A stretch of DNA of 64,000 bases from Chrysopilus asiliformis (taxonomy: Eukaryota > Arthropoda > Insecta > Diptera > Rhagionidae): contig OZ035960.1 of the NCBI GenBank assembly GCA_964034945.1, forward strand, positions 13,215,957 to 13,279,956, written 5' to 3'. Below are positions 1 to 11,626 of the stretch, piece after piece (position 1 is the first letter of the stretch; each line of letters begins with the position of its first letter). The notes under the pieces were generated by a model that was not told the origin of the DNA, did not search any database, and saw only the letters and a list, made by a program, of their open reading frames with translations. The position numbers and the translations under genes are program-made.

Positions 1-776
1 GCTCTAACGGTTAAGAAGATAGCAGGCGAAGGGGTAAAAAGTAGAGGGGACCTTTCATTTGATACCTTCTTTATGAAAATCGGTTCACTAAAACGGGATA
101 TACACCCGAAAATAGAGCGAGAATCAGACGCGTTACGGATATTATAGATATAATGGGCTTGTGCATCTGTTTGTCAGTCTGTTCGCTTAAAACCCGAGTA
201 CTACTGCACCGATTTGGATGAAACTTTCAAGGGACCTTACTAGCATAAATGGAGGCGGGAGCATTATTCAGGTTTTGACATTTTTTTGTAATTTTGTAAG
301 TTTAGTGCGAGGCCATAGGCCAAGAAGTGACTGAGGCCGAATACCGAGAAGAAGTCGAGATAAGTTAAGTTAATATTTTTTTTATTATCAGAAATATTTA
401 GAATATTTGAGATAACTTGCCCACGCATTAAATATCAATTGAAACAAATTTTTAAAAAAATACAAGTAAACCCAATAGGAATTTTTACAAAAACTCTGTT
501 TGAAACTATCGTATAGGGCATTTTACGATTCTACTATTAGCAATTGCGGTGTTTTCCCTATTTTTAAAGTGCTTTGATTTCCCATATAAACTTTATGGTA
601 GGAAAATATTATTTCCAAATTAATGAACAAAACAGATTTATATTCTGGAACAATGAAATTAATGAAAATTTATCATAAAATTAATAACGCCCATCATTTG
701 TATCGCAATTTTGCTAGAATTCATACATTATAATGAAATCAATAATCCATTTCAATTCTCGTTTTATTTGTTGCAG
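1..776. other. Non-coding flank, intron upstream of the terminal exon at 777
   Basis: No coding exon was recognised. About 150-260 resembles a decayed dispersed insect repeat: a short GTCTGT-like stretch is followed by a phrase (ACCGATTTGGATGAAACTTT) of a type common in arthropod transposon tails. The rest is AT-rich. It ends in a pyrimidine-rich tract and TTGCAG at 771-776, read here as the splice acceptor for the next feature. Confidence 0.45.
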
Positions 777-1184
777 GTCACAATATGCCACTGTAAGGTA
801 CATCAGACATACCGCCGATTCTCGACTAGGCATCATCAATTGATACCAATATTCGGTTTCGGACGAAGGTCCAAATCACCGAAATCCCACCGACACTGGC
901 TAAGTGGTAAGGGTGGCGGTGGCGGTGGTGGTGGTGGTGGCGGCGGCGGCGGCGGAAATGGAAATCTAATCGGAATCAAATCGAATAAAAATCATCTTCC
1001 GGGTTCGGGTGGCAGTACTCAATGCCACAATCATCATATTGGGAATGGTGGGACAACATCATCATTCCATCATCAACACACACACGATCGACCCTTCCAG
1101 CGGCATCTAGCTATGAATTTAGAAAATGACATGTACTACACAGTAGACTTTAGTGATTCCCAACATTCGCCTTTAATACAGTAA
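777..1184 (+). CDS. Terminal coding exon of an unrecognised gene (135 residues, polyglycine tract)
   Basis: I do not recognise this gene. An open stretch follows a good acceptor (TTGCAG at 771-776) and ends at TAA 1182-1184 before AT-rich sequence with polyadenylation signals. The exon starts in phase 0. It reads basic and Ser/His-rich at first (motif GFGRRSKSPKSHRHW), then has a run of about 15 glycines (about 913-955), a His-rich part, and an acidic/aromatic end (DMYYTVDFSDSQHSPLIQ). The polar composition and motif-like tail would suit the cytoplasmic tail of a membrane protein, but that is inference only. Upstream exons lie outside the window. The polyglycine tract (GGT/GGC repeats) is open in more than one frame; the chosen frame is supported by the ordered sequence on both sides of it. 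Confidence 0.55.
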   Translation, partial: VTICHCKVHQTYRRFSTRHHQLIPIFGFGRRSKSPKSHRHWLSGKGGGGGGGGGGGGGGGNGNLIGIKSNKNHLPGSGGSTQCHNHHIGNGGTTSSFHHQHTHDRPFQRHLAMNLENDMYYTVDFSDSQHSPLIQ

Positions 1185-1912
1185 AAGCCAACAACTTTAA
1201 AATTATCCTTTTGTCATGACCCATTTTACCCGCAAAAATGACCCTCGTCATGCCATCGTACCCCAACATACGAATATTTAACCATAAATACAGACACAAA
1301 TACATTCTCAGTAGCCAGTAGCCAGTGACCGTCACATCCTTCAAGCCGTAGGATGAAAATTCTGGAAAAGTGCACCACCAGTGGTGAGTGGGGAAAACTC
1401 CACCAAAAAAAAGGGATATAAAACAACTGTCTAAACCCAAGAAGCATATAATTAAATTCATCACCACAGGACATTTTACGGACTGGTCTCTGGCAAGCAT
1501 TGGATGAATGTCTGGGATGGAAAACCAAATATTTTCCATACATACATAGCTCTCTACGGGAAAAAACTTAATCTCAACTAACATGAATAGAAACTACACG
1601 AATATATTATGATGTGTGCTTCAGTCGATCGCCTTCCTTGCATTAATTTTTAAATCAAGTGAAAAAAGCAAGCTATGAAAAAAAATCATTAACAAATTAT
1701 GAGAAAAATAAATGTAATGAAGAGTAGACAATTTTGGTAACCACATTAGAAATAAAGTAACATTTATGCTTAAGAATTAGCAGTAATTAAGAAAAAATTG
1801 ATAAGGGATAAGTGAAATTTGTTACTCGTTAATTTCTAAACATTTTAAATGTTGTTTCTTTCCGTAAGGATAAAACGGTGAAGAAATCAAAAATAAAAAA
1901 TAAAACAGGACA
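1185..1912 (+). other. Probable 3' UTR with polyadenylation signals
   Basis: Sequence after the TAA stop has no further coding signal on the plus strand. AATAAA hexamers at 1707-1712 and 1751-1756, with more just beyond, could end the transcript. The length and exact cleavage site are not determinable here. Minus-strand open stretches in this part have no family features and are not called. Confidence 0.4.
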
Positions 1913-3562
1913 TTAAAATAATTGTGAACAGTGAAAAACCATTGTATAAAAGTCGTCGATTTTATTTATTTGTAAAAGTCGTCGATTTTGGTTAAATTGA
2001 TCATGTATGGCCACACACTCGGAATGTTGCAAGTCACATGTTGGTTGTACAAGAAAACGAACTTCCGGTCTTATGGGCCAATATGGACGACGATGACGAA
2101 ACTGAAACTGAACTGTTTTACAACCTCATAACGTAGTGCAAGTTTATTGCCAACTTCCAGAAACGTCGCCACGTTGTAAAAATGCCATAAAACCAGTATT
2201 ATGAATAGCTGCGAAAAAAAGCTCAAACATTACTGTAAGTAAGAAATGAATAGTATTACGTGCAAAGTCAAAGAAACGTGTTTTTATATGCATTTAGTGT
2301 TAGTGAAGGCTTCTGAAATATTAAAAAAAAAACTATGAAACAAAAATCACAGAAATATTGAAATAAAGCCAAAAACCAAAACAAAAAATGACTTTGTTCA
2401 ATGAACAACGAGAAAGTGTTAATTAAAGTAGAATTGGATAAGAAATTAAATCTCTTTTAGTGTGTGTAGAAAGCTTGCGCTAAATTGAATTCGAAATGCG
2501 GAAAGTGTTTAACAATTCGAAATTTAAACAAAAATAAATTATTATTAAAACAAATTAAAAATGTGTGCCAAAGCTGAATCAATAAAATTATAACAAATGA
2601 ATTACAAATAAAAATGGAATTTGCAAAAATTTCAGTTTTTTTTTTGGAGGTTAGAAACTTTGAATTCTTACTTTATACTTATTCAATTGGTTAGTTTCGT
2701 AGCAAATAAGAAAACTTGTCGTCCTGGCAAGAAAAAACCATGAATTGTGACCAGTTTTCTTCTTTTTCTTCTGCAAATACTCCGTCAGAAAGTAAAAAAT
2801 AAAATTTGAGATCAATCGGTCGAGTGGTTTTTGAGGTTCGGTTTTTAAACGCAATGTGAATAAAGAACAGTAAAAAAAAATTGCCAAAAATGATTAAAAC
2901 CAGCTTTAACCCTTAGAGGCACAGAAAAATAGCAAATATACCCGTGCTGCACACGAAAAAAAAATTTTATTTTGTTGGTGGTACCATTTCAGAGCTTTCA
3001 TGCAGCATAGGATGCCAATTTCATCAGTGATACAATTTGGTACCAGCGTGCAGCGTCTGTTACGAAAAAAGTGTTACATCGTGTCTACCACCAAACCTGT
3101 AAGGATTAAAGCTCTGAAACTCGAGAAACAATCGACCCTTAAGCTTTGAATCATGATGCTTTGAACTAAAGTTTTGCATCAAAAAGGGCATAGAGGAAGG
3201 ATTTTTTTTTTATTAATTATGGTTTTTAGTTATTTTTCTTGAAATAATCTGCCCTTTAAATTTTTTAACAAAAATTGTCTCATTTTAGTATAACATAAAC
3301 AATTTTTTTTCAAAAAAAATCAAGTGTAAGTTTTGATTTTTGTTACATTAGTTAATATCAAAAGTTTTGAAAACAAAAATACTGTTTAAAAACAATTTGA
3401 AAAATATTGAATTTAAATTGTGAGTTGAAAGACTCATGGAGACGGTTTATGTGTTTTTTCACAGGATTAAGTAAAGGTTAAAACGTCATTTTTTTAAGCT
3501 GGCAATGCTGACGGCGACGACGAAAAGAGGGAGACACCGAATCATACTCAGTTCACATATAT
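1913..3562. other. Intergenic, AT-rich, nothing recognised
   Basis: Low-complexity AT-rich DNA with a short duplicated phrase near 1950-1990 (AAAGTCGTCGATTTT twice). No gene, RNA gene or bounded transposon could be supported. Confidence 0.4.
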
Positions 3563-3935
3563 GCGTGGTATTACACACGGCAACTTTCGGGCTTACTTAA
3601 GCCGATTTTTGGGAGAAACGACTGAGGAGGGAAAAGTTGCCACTCGAAATCATGGCTTATCGGCAGTTTGCATACATGCAAACCGTGTAAACCGGTTTGG
3701 GAAAAGTAGTAGCCAGAAATCATTTTCGTTCTGACCGTCAGCAGGTAAAGATCTTGGGAAGTATATGAGCAGCAGCAATTTCAATGGTTTCAGTCCACAC
3801 ACACATATGTAAACTTGTGTAGCATATGCAAACAGGATTGGCTTATTTAAGCCACAAATGTAAGCACATTGGCTTATTAAGCCCAAAAGTTGCCGGCTTA
3901 AATAAGCCCGAAAGTTGCCGTGTGTAATACCACGC
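3563..3935. repeat. Small inverted-repeat (MITE-like) element, ~373 bp
   Basis: The left end GCGTGGTATTACACACGGCA continues into CTTTCGGGCTTA; the right end reads as its reverse complement (TAAGCCCGAAAG, then TGCCGTGTGTAATACCACGC). The terminal inverted repeat is over 30 bp with few or no mismatches. Flanks contain TAT-like sequence, but no clear target duplication was defined. The interior has repeated GGCTTA/TAAGCC words and no coding capacity. Non-autonomous DNA transposon; superfamily not assigned. Confidence 0.75.
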
Positions 3936-6900
3936 TATGGCGTTTCGACTGGCATGCTCTCTTTGCTCTAAAGTTTCTCGCTTTGAGAGCTTATGTTCGA
4001 CTGAGTTTTTTTTATTGCTCGTATTCGATCGATAAAAGTACTCTAGGTACGAGCACTAAAAGATGAGTTTTCGACGAATTTTGTGATCTACCAAACGTAG
4101 TCAGATTTGAATTGCTCTTTTGAGGTTAAGGCTAACAAAATCGTGTCGAATCCACAATAGGAAATATTTGTGTGTTTGATTTCTTGCATTCCTCTAGATC
4201 TAGTGATGAAGAATTTCATTTGGTTTCAAATGTCTCAAGGCTTTGTAAAATTAAGCAAAATATTCCAAAATTAATTTTAATTTGTTCTTTGAAGCCCATA
4301 TCAGAATTCAGCAGCGTTTTCAGAGCAGCGGGCAGCAAAAGTTTCCCATTGGGTTAGAGCAAAATTATGACGTACTAAAAGCAGCAAAAATTCTCGCTGC
4401 TTTTTTAGCGCTATTTCTATTTGCCGGAGCGGATGCTGCCGGAGCAGTAAATTTTCCATATACTTCGAATATACGCTTTACGCCGTCAGAACGCTAATGA
4501 CTTCATTAATTTTATCCAAATCATCAATTACTGTAGACATTTTATGAACGAATAGATAAATTAACAAAATTTCACGAGAAAATCAAACAAATAAGAACTG
4601 TCAAACTGATTTTACTCCAGATTCGTGCTGCTCCATTCCGTGATGGAAGTCAGCAAAACCAATTTTGCTGTCAAGGCAGTTTTGCTGCCGCAGCGAATGC
4701 TGCTTCATTCTGATATGTGCTTGAGAAGTGCTCGACTACCAAGTAGAGGTGCTTGACTCTCAAGTAGAGGTGCTCGAAAATACATTGCTCTACTCTGCGA
4801 CAGAGCTTGCTCTGAATCTGCCAGCCGAAAACGCCAATAGATTTCCACCAAAACGGACGCAGAATCTTTTTTGGTGTCCGTCATCTTCAAATTAAAATTA
4901 TAAAATTTAATTTATTTTTGTATATTTATTGAAAACCCTCGAATCCAACATCCTCTACACCCCCTGACACTACATACTAAGAAAACCTAATCATTATTTG
5001 TAATTCATCTGTTATAAAAATATTTTTTGTTGAAAAATCTTTAGATAAAAAAAATTAAACGGTAAACTATAAATAAATAAAGTGTTTTTAATAGCAAATT
5101 AAACAAAAATTATGAAACATTTTTGTCTGAATACGTTGATAAAAAATAGTTAAATATATTTGAATTTAATAAGAAAATGAGAAATTAAAATATTCGTTGA
5201 TTGTTTATTTCAATAAAATAATGTGTTAACGTTTTCGACTCGAAACTTATATAAAAATCTTTTTTGTAATTTAGTAAGCGTAACTGAGACGTTTTTTATT
5301 TCAACAGAGATTTCAGTTTCCATTGTAGAAATACCAAACGAATAATAATTTGTTTTTAAATCAACATAATAACGTAGTATTTAAAAAAAATCAATAAAAC
5401 TGGCTTTTTGCACTTTTCAAACCAATAGAAAGTCTCAATAATAGTAGTGAAAAAAAATCCAATAAAGTAACAAAAAATATTTTGTGCCAAATGCAATTTT
5501 GCATCAAAAATATCTTCCATGAGAATTCGAATAAGTAAAGAAAGTAGTTAACGACATTTCTTTAAATCTTAAACATTGATTTCAGTAATTTTTTTTACTA
5601 ATATTTCTGAAAAAACGAAAAATAATGGTGCTGTTGAGCAAAAATTCCAATAAATTTTTTTTTGATTTTTTTTTAAATTGCTATAATTAAAATGGCTTAA
5701 ATTGAGATCCATTCATGAGATATTCTTATGTCGGGTACACACCGGAGTTCGCAAACTCGACATTTGCGCGAACCGTTGCGCTGAACTGGTGGCGACATTT
5801 GCGCGAACTGTTCGCTAGCTGTTCGCGAACGATGCACACAAATTCGAACAGTCCATTTTCGAATATGGCCGATTCGAACATACCATATTCGAAGAAGAGT
5901 GATGATTAACCATACTCTAGTTATTAACTCGCTCTAATGTGTACGAGGCATTAAGAATGAAATTCCATGTGAGTTCCTCTGCAAAATAAAGTAGAATTTC
6001 ATTGGAAAATCAAAATTATCCAGATAACCGAAATTAATTCAAAATCTCCTTTTTAGATATTTCCTTAGCCGGTAGCCTCTTAATCATGATATAAATACAA
6101 ATTTATTGCTTTAATCATAGTAAATCTATAACATAAAAACACTTTAAGATGCCAAAATAGTAAAAGTCAAAATAATTCAAATTAAAATCTAAAATTTTTT
6201 ATTTTTTTAGCAGCTAAAAGCATTTTTAGTAAATTATTTAATACCTTTTTGTTACAAAAAAAAAAGGTTGATCTGATTCTTTTTAACAATTTTGCTGCAT
6301 TTTTATTGTTGTTAATGAAAACAAATTTTTGCTTTAAAGCGAGCGCAATTTAGTCGAAATAAATTCCCTCCAGAACTTTAAAAGACAAAAAATGCTATTA
6401 TATACTTATAATTAAACAACAAAATAATTTTAGTAAGCTATTACATTTTTAACTTAGAATTAATGAAAAAACCAAAACATTGAATTTAAAACAAAATGTA
6501 AAACTCAAAAGCATGCGAACAAATATTATCCGAAATGCAGATGAATTAAAGAAACCAAAAAAAAAAAAAAATACAGATGAAATAAAATTATATTTATAAA
6601 TGTAAAAAATTAATATTATTTATGTATTTGAATAATTGGACAGCATTGAAAGTTTTTGTTAAATGAAACAGAAACAAAATTCAGATAATGAAAATAATAT
6701 TTGAATAATAAATTATTATTATTATGATTATAAATAAAATTAAGCTAAAACGCGATGTTATTATGTAAAACAAAATAAAATTATAAATATAAAAGAATGA
6801 AATAAATCTGATTATATATAAAATATTGGGTTATTTTAATGCACATTTCTTTTGTATTTTATCATGTCTAAGCAAAATACTCCATTAGTTAACTCGACTT

Positions 6901-7123
6901 ATAAATCAATTAGCTAGCATAAAAAATAACAGAAATAACTTAAAATTTTTGAAAAATTCCGTTATCTTTACAGAATTTTTCGTTTCGAATTTGGAAATTC
7001 TAACAGCAGATCGTGATCAGCGACTGCGGAAATCATCAATGCCAGTTTTCCCGAGAAAAGGGGAAAAAATAATACCTGTATAATCCTTACACAACCTTCC
7101 GCTTCGAATTTCGAGACTCTAAA
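3936..7123. other. Intergenic, strongly AT-rich
   Basis: No gene recognised. One GC-richer island near 5735-5900 has a direct repeat of CGACATTTGCGCGAAC (5758-5773 and 5793-5808) and several TTCGCGAAC-like palindromic words. It may be half of a decayed inverted-repeat element. The rest is homopolymer-rich AT sequence. Confidence 0.4.
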
Positions 7124-7261
7124 GCCCAATTCAGACTAACAATTGCGATTGAAGCTTTTCGACCAATGAGATCAAAGCTTTCATGTCCCTATCGATGAAA
7201 ACTTTGATCTCATTGGTCGAGAAGCTTGAATCGTAATCGAAATCGTTGGTCTGAATTGGGC
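7124..7261. repeat. Short hairpin MITE, 138 bp
   Basis: The two halves are near-perfect reverse complements. The left starts GCCCAATTCAGACTAACAAT and contains GACCAATGAGATCAAAG; the right contains CTTTGATCTCATTGGTC and ends GGTCTGAATTGGGC. The centre is a loop of about 12 bp around 7190. The sequence can fold into one long hairpin and has no coding capacity. It is followed near 7384-7408 by a long poly-T run. Confidence 0.75.
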
Positions 7262-8085
7262 ATAACACCACATTCGTGATCCCCTGAATGACATTTCCCC
7301 CGCACTGACGAAAATTTTTGAATTCCATAGTCAAGTACACCATTTAATTGACCCAACAATTTAAAAATGTTATTAACAAATTTCGCCCGCACCGCATTTT
7401 TTTTTTTTTTTTTTTTTTCACAATAAATATTAGGGTTGGGTACAATAAATATTAGGGTGGTCCGTGGGGAGAAGTGGTCCACCACCATTTTTGTTAGTAA
7501 TAGCGACATTAGAACAGAATATGCAACTCTCATCGGTTGCTCTTGATGACAGCTTGTTTTTTATTAGTCATTGAAGTGTGCAGACGTATATGTACTCACT
7601 CTCACAGACCAGTGCCAAAAAAACATTGTTGAAAGTTTTCGCAAGTATTCACATTCAACAACCTTTTGACGCATTCTTCATCAATTTCAAAAAGCTTTTT
7701 AATCTAAAATGTTGTTTACATTATGAACTTTGTAAATCCACCGAATTTCTGCACTTTTTCCCACAATTGTTGAGCAGCGTAATTCCACGCAAAATAGCGT
7801 CGGTAAGGAGAAGTGGTCCACGTTTGGTAGGGTGAAGTGGTCCACCCTGTCAATGTCATATTTCGTGTTTTCAAGTTTTTTTATGAGTTATTTTGAGTGT
7901 TTCAAATCGTGGCCGAAAATCGATGCGAAGCTCAATTATAACTTCTCCCAAAAATCGAGCTGAATTAGAGAAGCAGAAAAAGCCGCCGGAAAACGACGCT
8001 TAAAAACTACACCGAAGAAACCAACACCAAAACAGACCAAACGCTAATTTGTTACTTTCGAATAAACCATATTTTAGATCAAACT

Positions 8086-8258
8086 TGTTAGAATAAAAGC
8101 ATTCAAGGGTATTGTTCTGCGTAATAATACCGTACAGTAAGCAAACCGCTCGTTGACGAATTAATCGTCGATGACAATAACTAGTTCAGTTTTTAATAAA
8201 TCGTTGTCCATCTAAGTTGTTTTAATTTATTGTCGCTTCGCTCGTATAGCCCCTTACA
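8086..8258 (+). repeat. 5' LTR
   Basis: 173 bp, TG...CA, apparently identical to 11454-11626. It contains AATAAA-type words that could serve 3' processing and has no obvious TATA box. LTR identity implies a young insertion. Confidence 0.9.
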
Positions 8259-8361
8259 ATTATTTCAGAAGTTGGGACGAATTCGGTGTAAGCTGGCTAA
8301 AGTTTTGTGAAGTATTATCTGTGTAAAAAGGCCACTAAATATATTTTATCATTCATACGGA

Positions 8362-11046
8362 ATGGATACTAGAGAACGTGCTATCGCTTTTCTTGAAGAT
8401 GCAAGAGTTATTGAGCTTAAGGAGAAGCTCCTTGCGCTGGATTTGCCTACAGGTGGTCAAAAGGCAATGTTAAAACTACGGTTAGAGGAAGCGTGGCGTG
8501 GCCTTACAGACGAGGAATTGGTACTTCACATTCCAGACAACGTGATAAGGGACGATGGCGAAAGCAATGACGATGATGACAACGATCAAGATCCAGAAGA
8601 CGAGAATCCTGTTCCGGTAAGCATGCAAAACAATGTAAATTTAGATATGGAAATCGAGCGTTTAACGACCGAGCTCGAGAAGAAACGACGAATTGCCGAA
8701 TTAAAAAATCAACTGCAGGAGTTGACCTTGAACGATAACGCGTCCAGTTCTCGTGCCTCAGTTTTTCAGTTCAAAGATGTCGAGGAATCCTTCTTTAAAT
8801 TTAGTGGGGACGATCATTTTCCCATAAAGAAATGGATTCTTGATTTCGAAGAGTCCGCAGAACTGTTCCATTGGGATTCCCGCATGCGGTTTATCTATTC
8901 AAAGCGACTTCTGGTTGGCACTGCAAAGTTGCTGCTGCGAACGGTAAATGTAAAATCGTGGACTGAACTCAAAGCCGTATTGTTGAAAGAATTTTCAAAA
9001 ACCGTAACTCGTGCAGACATTTATAACGAGTTGCGCTACCGAAAAAAGAAGAAGGAAGAGAATTTTCAACAATACGTCCTGGTAATGCAAGAAATCGCTT
9101 CGCATTCAGAAATTGAGGAAGTTGACCTAGTCCAGTACATAATAAATGGCATTCAAGATTCATCAAACAATAAAATGCTTCTCTATAATGCCGATAACAT
9201 CGAACAGTTGAAGTTCGCTTTAAAAAAGTATGAGCGAATAAGGAGAAATTTCAACTTTAATGCTGAACTACGACCAAGCCGGCCACAGGACCAAAGGAAT
9301 TCTCGACCAACAAAGTGTTACAATTGCAACGACTTTGGACACTTGAGCATCGCTTGTACAAAACCGAAAAGAACGCCAAAATCTTGCTTTGTTTGTGGAA
9401 AAGGCGATCATGTAGCTGCGAATTGTCCTAGTAAATCAGCAATGGTCATCCATAATCCACACGACTACGAAAATTCAACGGAAAGAGCCGATCAAAGTCA
9501 GGATGAGCGTCAACCTCAATTGTATGTATACAACGTGCGCAACGAATTTGAACAGGTTATTAACTACAAATTCTACAAAGATGGTGACAACACTATGCAG
9601 ACATCCATCGCTTTGACGACGCTGCTGGATACAGGCAGCCCAATAACGTTTATACAAGAAAGGTTTCTTCCCACCATAATAATTGACGTCAGCAAGCCAA
9701 ACAAACATCGATTTACTGGGCTCAACGGAAGTATTTTGAATATCATCGGTCAGGTTTCTTGTACTGTATCCTTTCAAAATTATATTTTTAAATTGCCTAA
9801 TGTATTTGTTGTAAAAAATTATTCTATGCAGTATCCTATAATTTTAGGCCGGGATTTCTGTAAAATAGCTAATTTAAAATTCAAGACTTTGCAAAAAGAG
9901 AACGATTACACAACTGTAAGAGATTCATGTCATCATGTCAACGCGAAAGGTATTTTTACTGAAATTTCTGAGTCTAAGTTAGCGAATTGTGATAATTTTG
10001 AAAATGCCATCTTAAACATCGATATCTCTGATAGTCCCAATTTGGTTTTAGATATTAACACTAATGTTAATAATGCATGTGATTTAACTGTTGAGAACAT
10101 GGTTGCAGAAGCTTCTGACAAAGGTAGCGTAAAATCATTAACGACCGAAACCCCGATTCAATTAGAAATCAGATTAATCAAAGACACCCCTTTCTATCGT
10201 TCGCCGCGACGTCTACCCTATTCCCATAAAATACAGCTTGGAAAAACTATAGAAGATCTTTTATCGAGGAAAGTAATCCGCGAAAGTAAATCGGTGTACG
10301 CTTCTCCTATTGTGTCAGTGAGAAAAAAGAATGGTGAACTCCGTATGTGCGTGGATTATAGGGAGCGTAACAAATTAACCTTAAAAGATAACTTCCCACT
10401 GCCACTTATAGAGGATTTACTCGACCGTTTACGCGACAAGCTATATTACACCATCCTCGATCTTAAGAACGGTTTTCACCACGTGAAAGTAGCAGAAAAC
10501 GCAGTCAAATATACCGCTTTCGTTACCCCTATGAGGCGATATGAATTCTTGAAAATGCCATTTGTAAAGAAAAATTTCCCTGCTGTTTTCCAACGGTATA
10601 TCAAATTTACCTTTCGAAAATTGATCAAAGAAGGCAAACTACTCATATACATAGATGATTTGTTGATCGCGACAGAAAGCATCGAAGAACATGTTAAAAT
10701 TTTAAGACAGTTGATGATCTTTGTAAAAGAAAATGCTCTCGAACTTAGGCTAGATAAAGGTAAATTTCTGCACGAAGATATAACGTATTTGGGGTACAGA
10801 GTCAGTTTAACTAATATTCGACCAAATGAGGAAAACCTTAATGCGATCCGAAAGATCCTAGTCCCGAAAATTTTTAAAGATGTTCAAAGTTTCATTGGGC
10901 TCTGCTCTTACTTCCATAAGTTTATCATAGACTTCGCTAGTATTGGAAAGCCCCTATACGATTTTATAAGGAAAGACGTAAGATTTAAATTCGGTATCGC
11001 GGAAATGGGAGTTTTTGAACTGTTAAAAACTATTACCCAAATATAA
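8362..11046 (+). CDS. LTR-retrotransposon gag-protease-reverse transcriptase polyprotein, truncated
   Basis: 894 codons in one frame from ATG 8362, 103 bases after the 5' LTR. Residues about 10-45 look like a SAP-type DNA-binding fold (hydrophobic/basic helices around ELKEKLLALDLPTGGQ). A gag region follows, then two CCHC zinc knuckles near residues 319-332 and 343-356 (CYNCNDFGHLSIAC and CFVCGKGDHVAANC). The aspartic protease has LLDTGSP with the catalytic Asp near 423. Reverse transcriptase starts about 610, with LRMCVDYRERN near 658 and the catalytic YIDD at about 763-766. The normally conserved MPFGLxNAP stretch is altered to MPFVKKNFPA, which may impair activity. The frame ends just after the connection to RNase H (FELLK), so RNase H and integrase are absent. 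Gag and pol are fused without a frameshift. Confidence 0.88.
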   Translation: MDTRERAIAFLEDARVIELKEKLLALDLPTGGQKAMLKLRLEEAWRGLTDEELVLHIPDNVIRDDGESNDDDDNDQDPEDENPVPVSMQNNVNLDMEIERLTTELEKKRRIAELKNQLQELTLNDNASSSRASVFQFKDVEESFFKFSGDDHFPIKKWILDFEESAELFHWDSRMRFIYSKRLLVGTAKLLLRTVNVKSWTELKAVLLKEFSKTVTRADIYNELRYRKKKKEENFQQYVLVMQEIASHSEIEEVDLVQYIINGIQDSSNNKMLLYNADNIEQLKFALKKYERIRRNFNFNAELRPSRPQDQRNSRPTKCYNCNDFGHLSIACTKPKRTPKSCFVCGKGDHVAANCPSKSAMVIHNPHDYENSTERADQSQDERQPQLYVYNVRNEFEQVINYKFYKDGDNTMQTSIALTTLLDTGSPITFIQERFLPTIIIDVSKPNKHRFTGLNGSILNIIGQVSCTVSFQNYIFKLPNVFVVKNYSMQYPIILGRDFCKIANLKFKTLQKENDYTTVRDSCHHVNAKGIFTEISESKLANCDNFENAILNIDISDSPNLVLDINTNVNNACDLTVENMVAEASDKGSVKSLTTETPIQLEIRLIKDTPFYRSPRRLPYSHKIQLGKTIEDLLSRKVIRESKSVYASPIVSVRKKNGELRMCVDYRERNKLTLKDNFPLPLIEDLLDRLRDKLYYTILDLKNGFHHVKVAENAVKYTAFVTPMRRYEFLKMPFVKKNFPAVFQRYIKFTFRKLIKEGKLLIYIDDLLIATESIEEHVKILRQLMIFVKENALELRLDKGKFLHEDITYLGYRVSLTNIRPNEENLNAIRKILVPKIFKDVQSFIGLCSYFHKFIIDFASIGKPLYDFIRKDVRFKFGIAEMGVFELLKTITQI

Positions 11047-11116
11047 AAGACCCTATGAGGTATATAAAATTTTAGACAATGATCGTTACATGATCAGAGA
11101 CATCGATGGTTTATAG
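11030..11116 (+). pseudogene. Integrase C-terminal (GPY/F-type) remnant of the LTR element
   Basis: In the frame one base on from the polyprotein, a short open stretch ends at TAG 11114-11116 and reads KYKRPYEVYKILDNDRYMI before RDIDGL. This resembles the GPY/F module at the end of Ty3/gypsy integrases. It begins where the polyprotein breaks off. The simplest reading is one deletion removing RNase H through most of integrase and joining the two ends out of frame. Confidence 0.7.
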
Positions 11117-11453
11117 ATATCAAGAATTCCATATAAAGGAGTTTACTTCTCCGCTAACATGAAGCCCTATATGATTAATTAAAGCTTGATATGATGACAT
11201 AATTTCAGTTTATTTTTTTCAAAAAAAAAAAAAAACTATCAGAAATTAAATTAGTTTTATATAAGGTATAATAATTTTATGTGTTTATACATCGCTATTT
11301 TTGTCAGTACAAGAAGAAAACGAATTTTGTAAACATAATTAAGTGAAAAGCATTCGCCACAAGCGGTACGCTTATTTAAGCGTTTTCGTTATATGTAATT
11401 TTTGTATGTTGCAAATCAAAATCGGGTCGATTTTATATCAGGTATGGCCGAAC

Positions 11454-11626
11454 TGTTAGAATAAAAGCATTCAAGGGTATTGTTCTGCGTAATAATACCG
11501 TACAGTAAGCAAACCGCTCGTTGACGAATTAATCGTCGATGACAATAACTAGTTCAGTTTTTAATAAATCGTTGTCCATCTAAGTTGTTTTAATTTATTG
11601 TCGCTTCGCTCGTATAGCCCCTTACA
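11454..11626 (+). repeat. 3' LTR
   Basis: 173 bp, TG...CA, matching the left LTR over its full length, followed by the AACT duplication. Confidence 0.9.

Larger units (their letters stand above)
8086..11626 (+). mobile_element. Ty3/gypsy-type LTR retrotransposon, internally deleted
   Basis: Two LTRs of 173 bp (8086-8258 and 11454-11626) appear identical by eye, start with TG and end with CA. AACT directly precedes the left LTR (8082-8085) and follows the right one (11627-11630), a 4-bp target duplication typical of Ty3/gypsy integration. The internal ORF carries gag, protease and most of the reverse transcriptase. RNase H and almost all of integrase are missing, and only a short integrase C-terminal remnant survives. 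Total length (about 3.5 kb) is well below the usual 5-8 kb. No convincing polypurine tract lies just before the right LTR, and the primer-binding site after the left LTR was not matched to a tRNA. Probably a recent insertion that moved by trans-complementation or lost its part after insertion. Confidence 0.9.
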
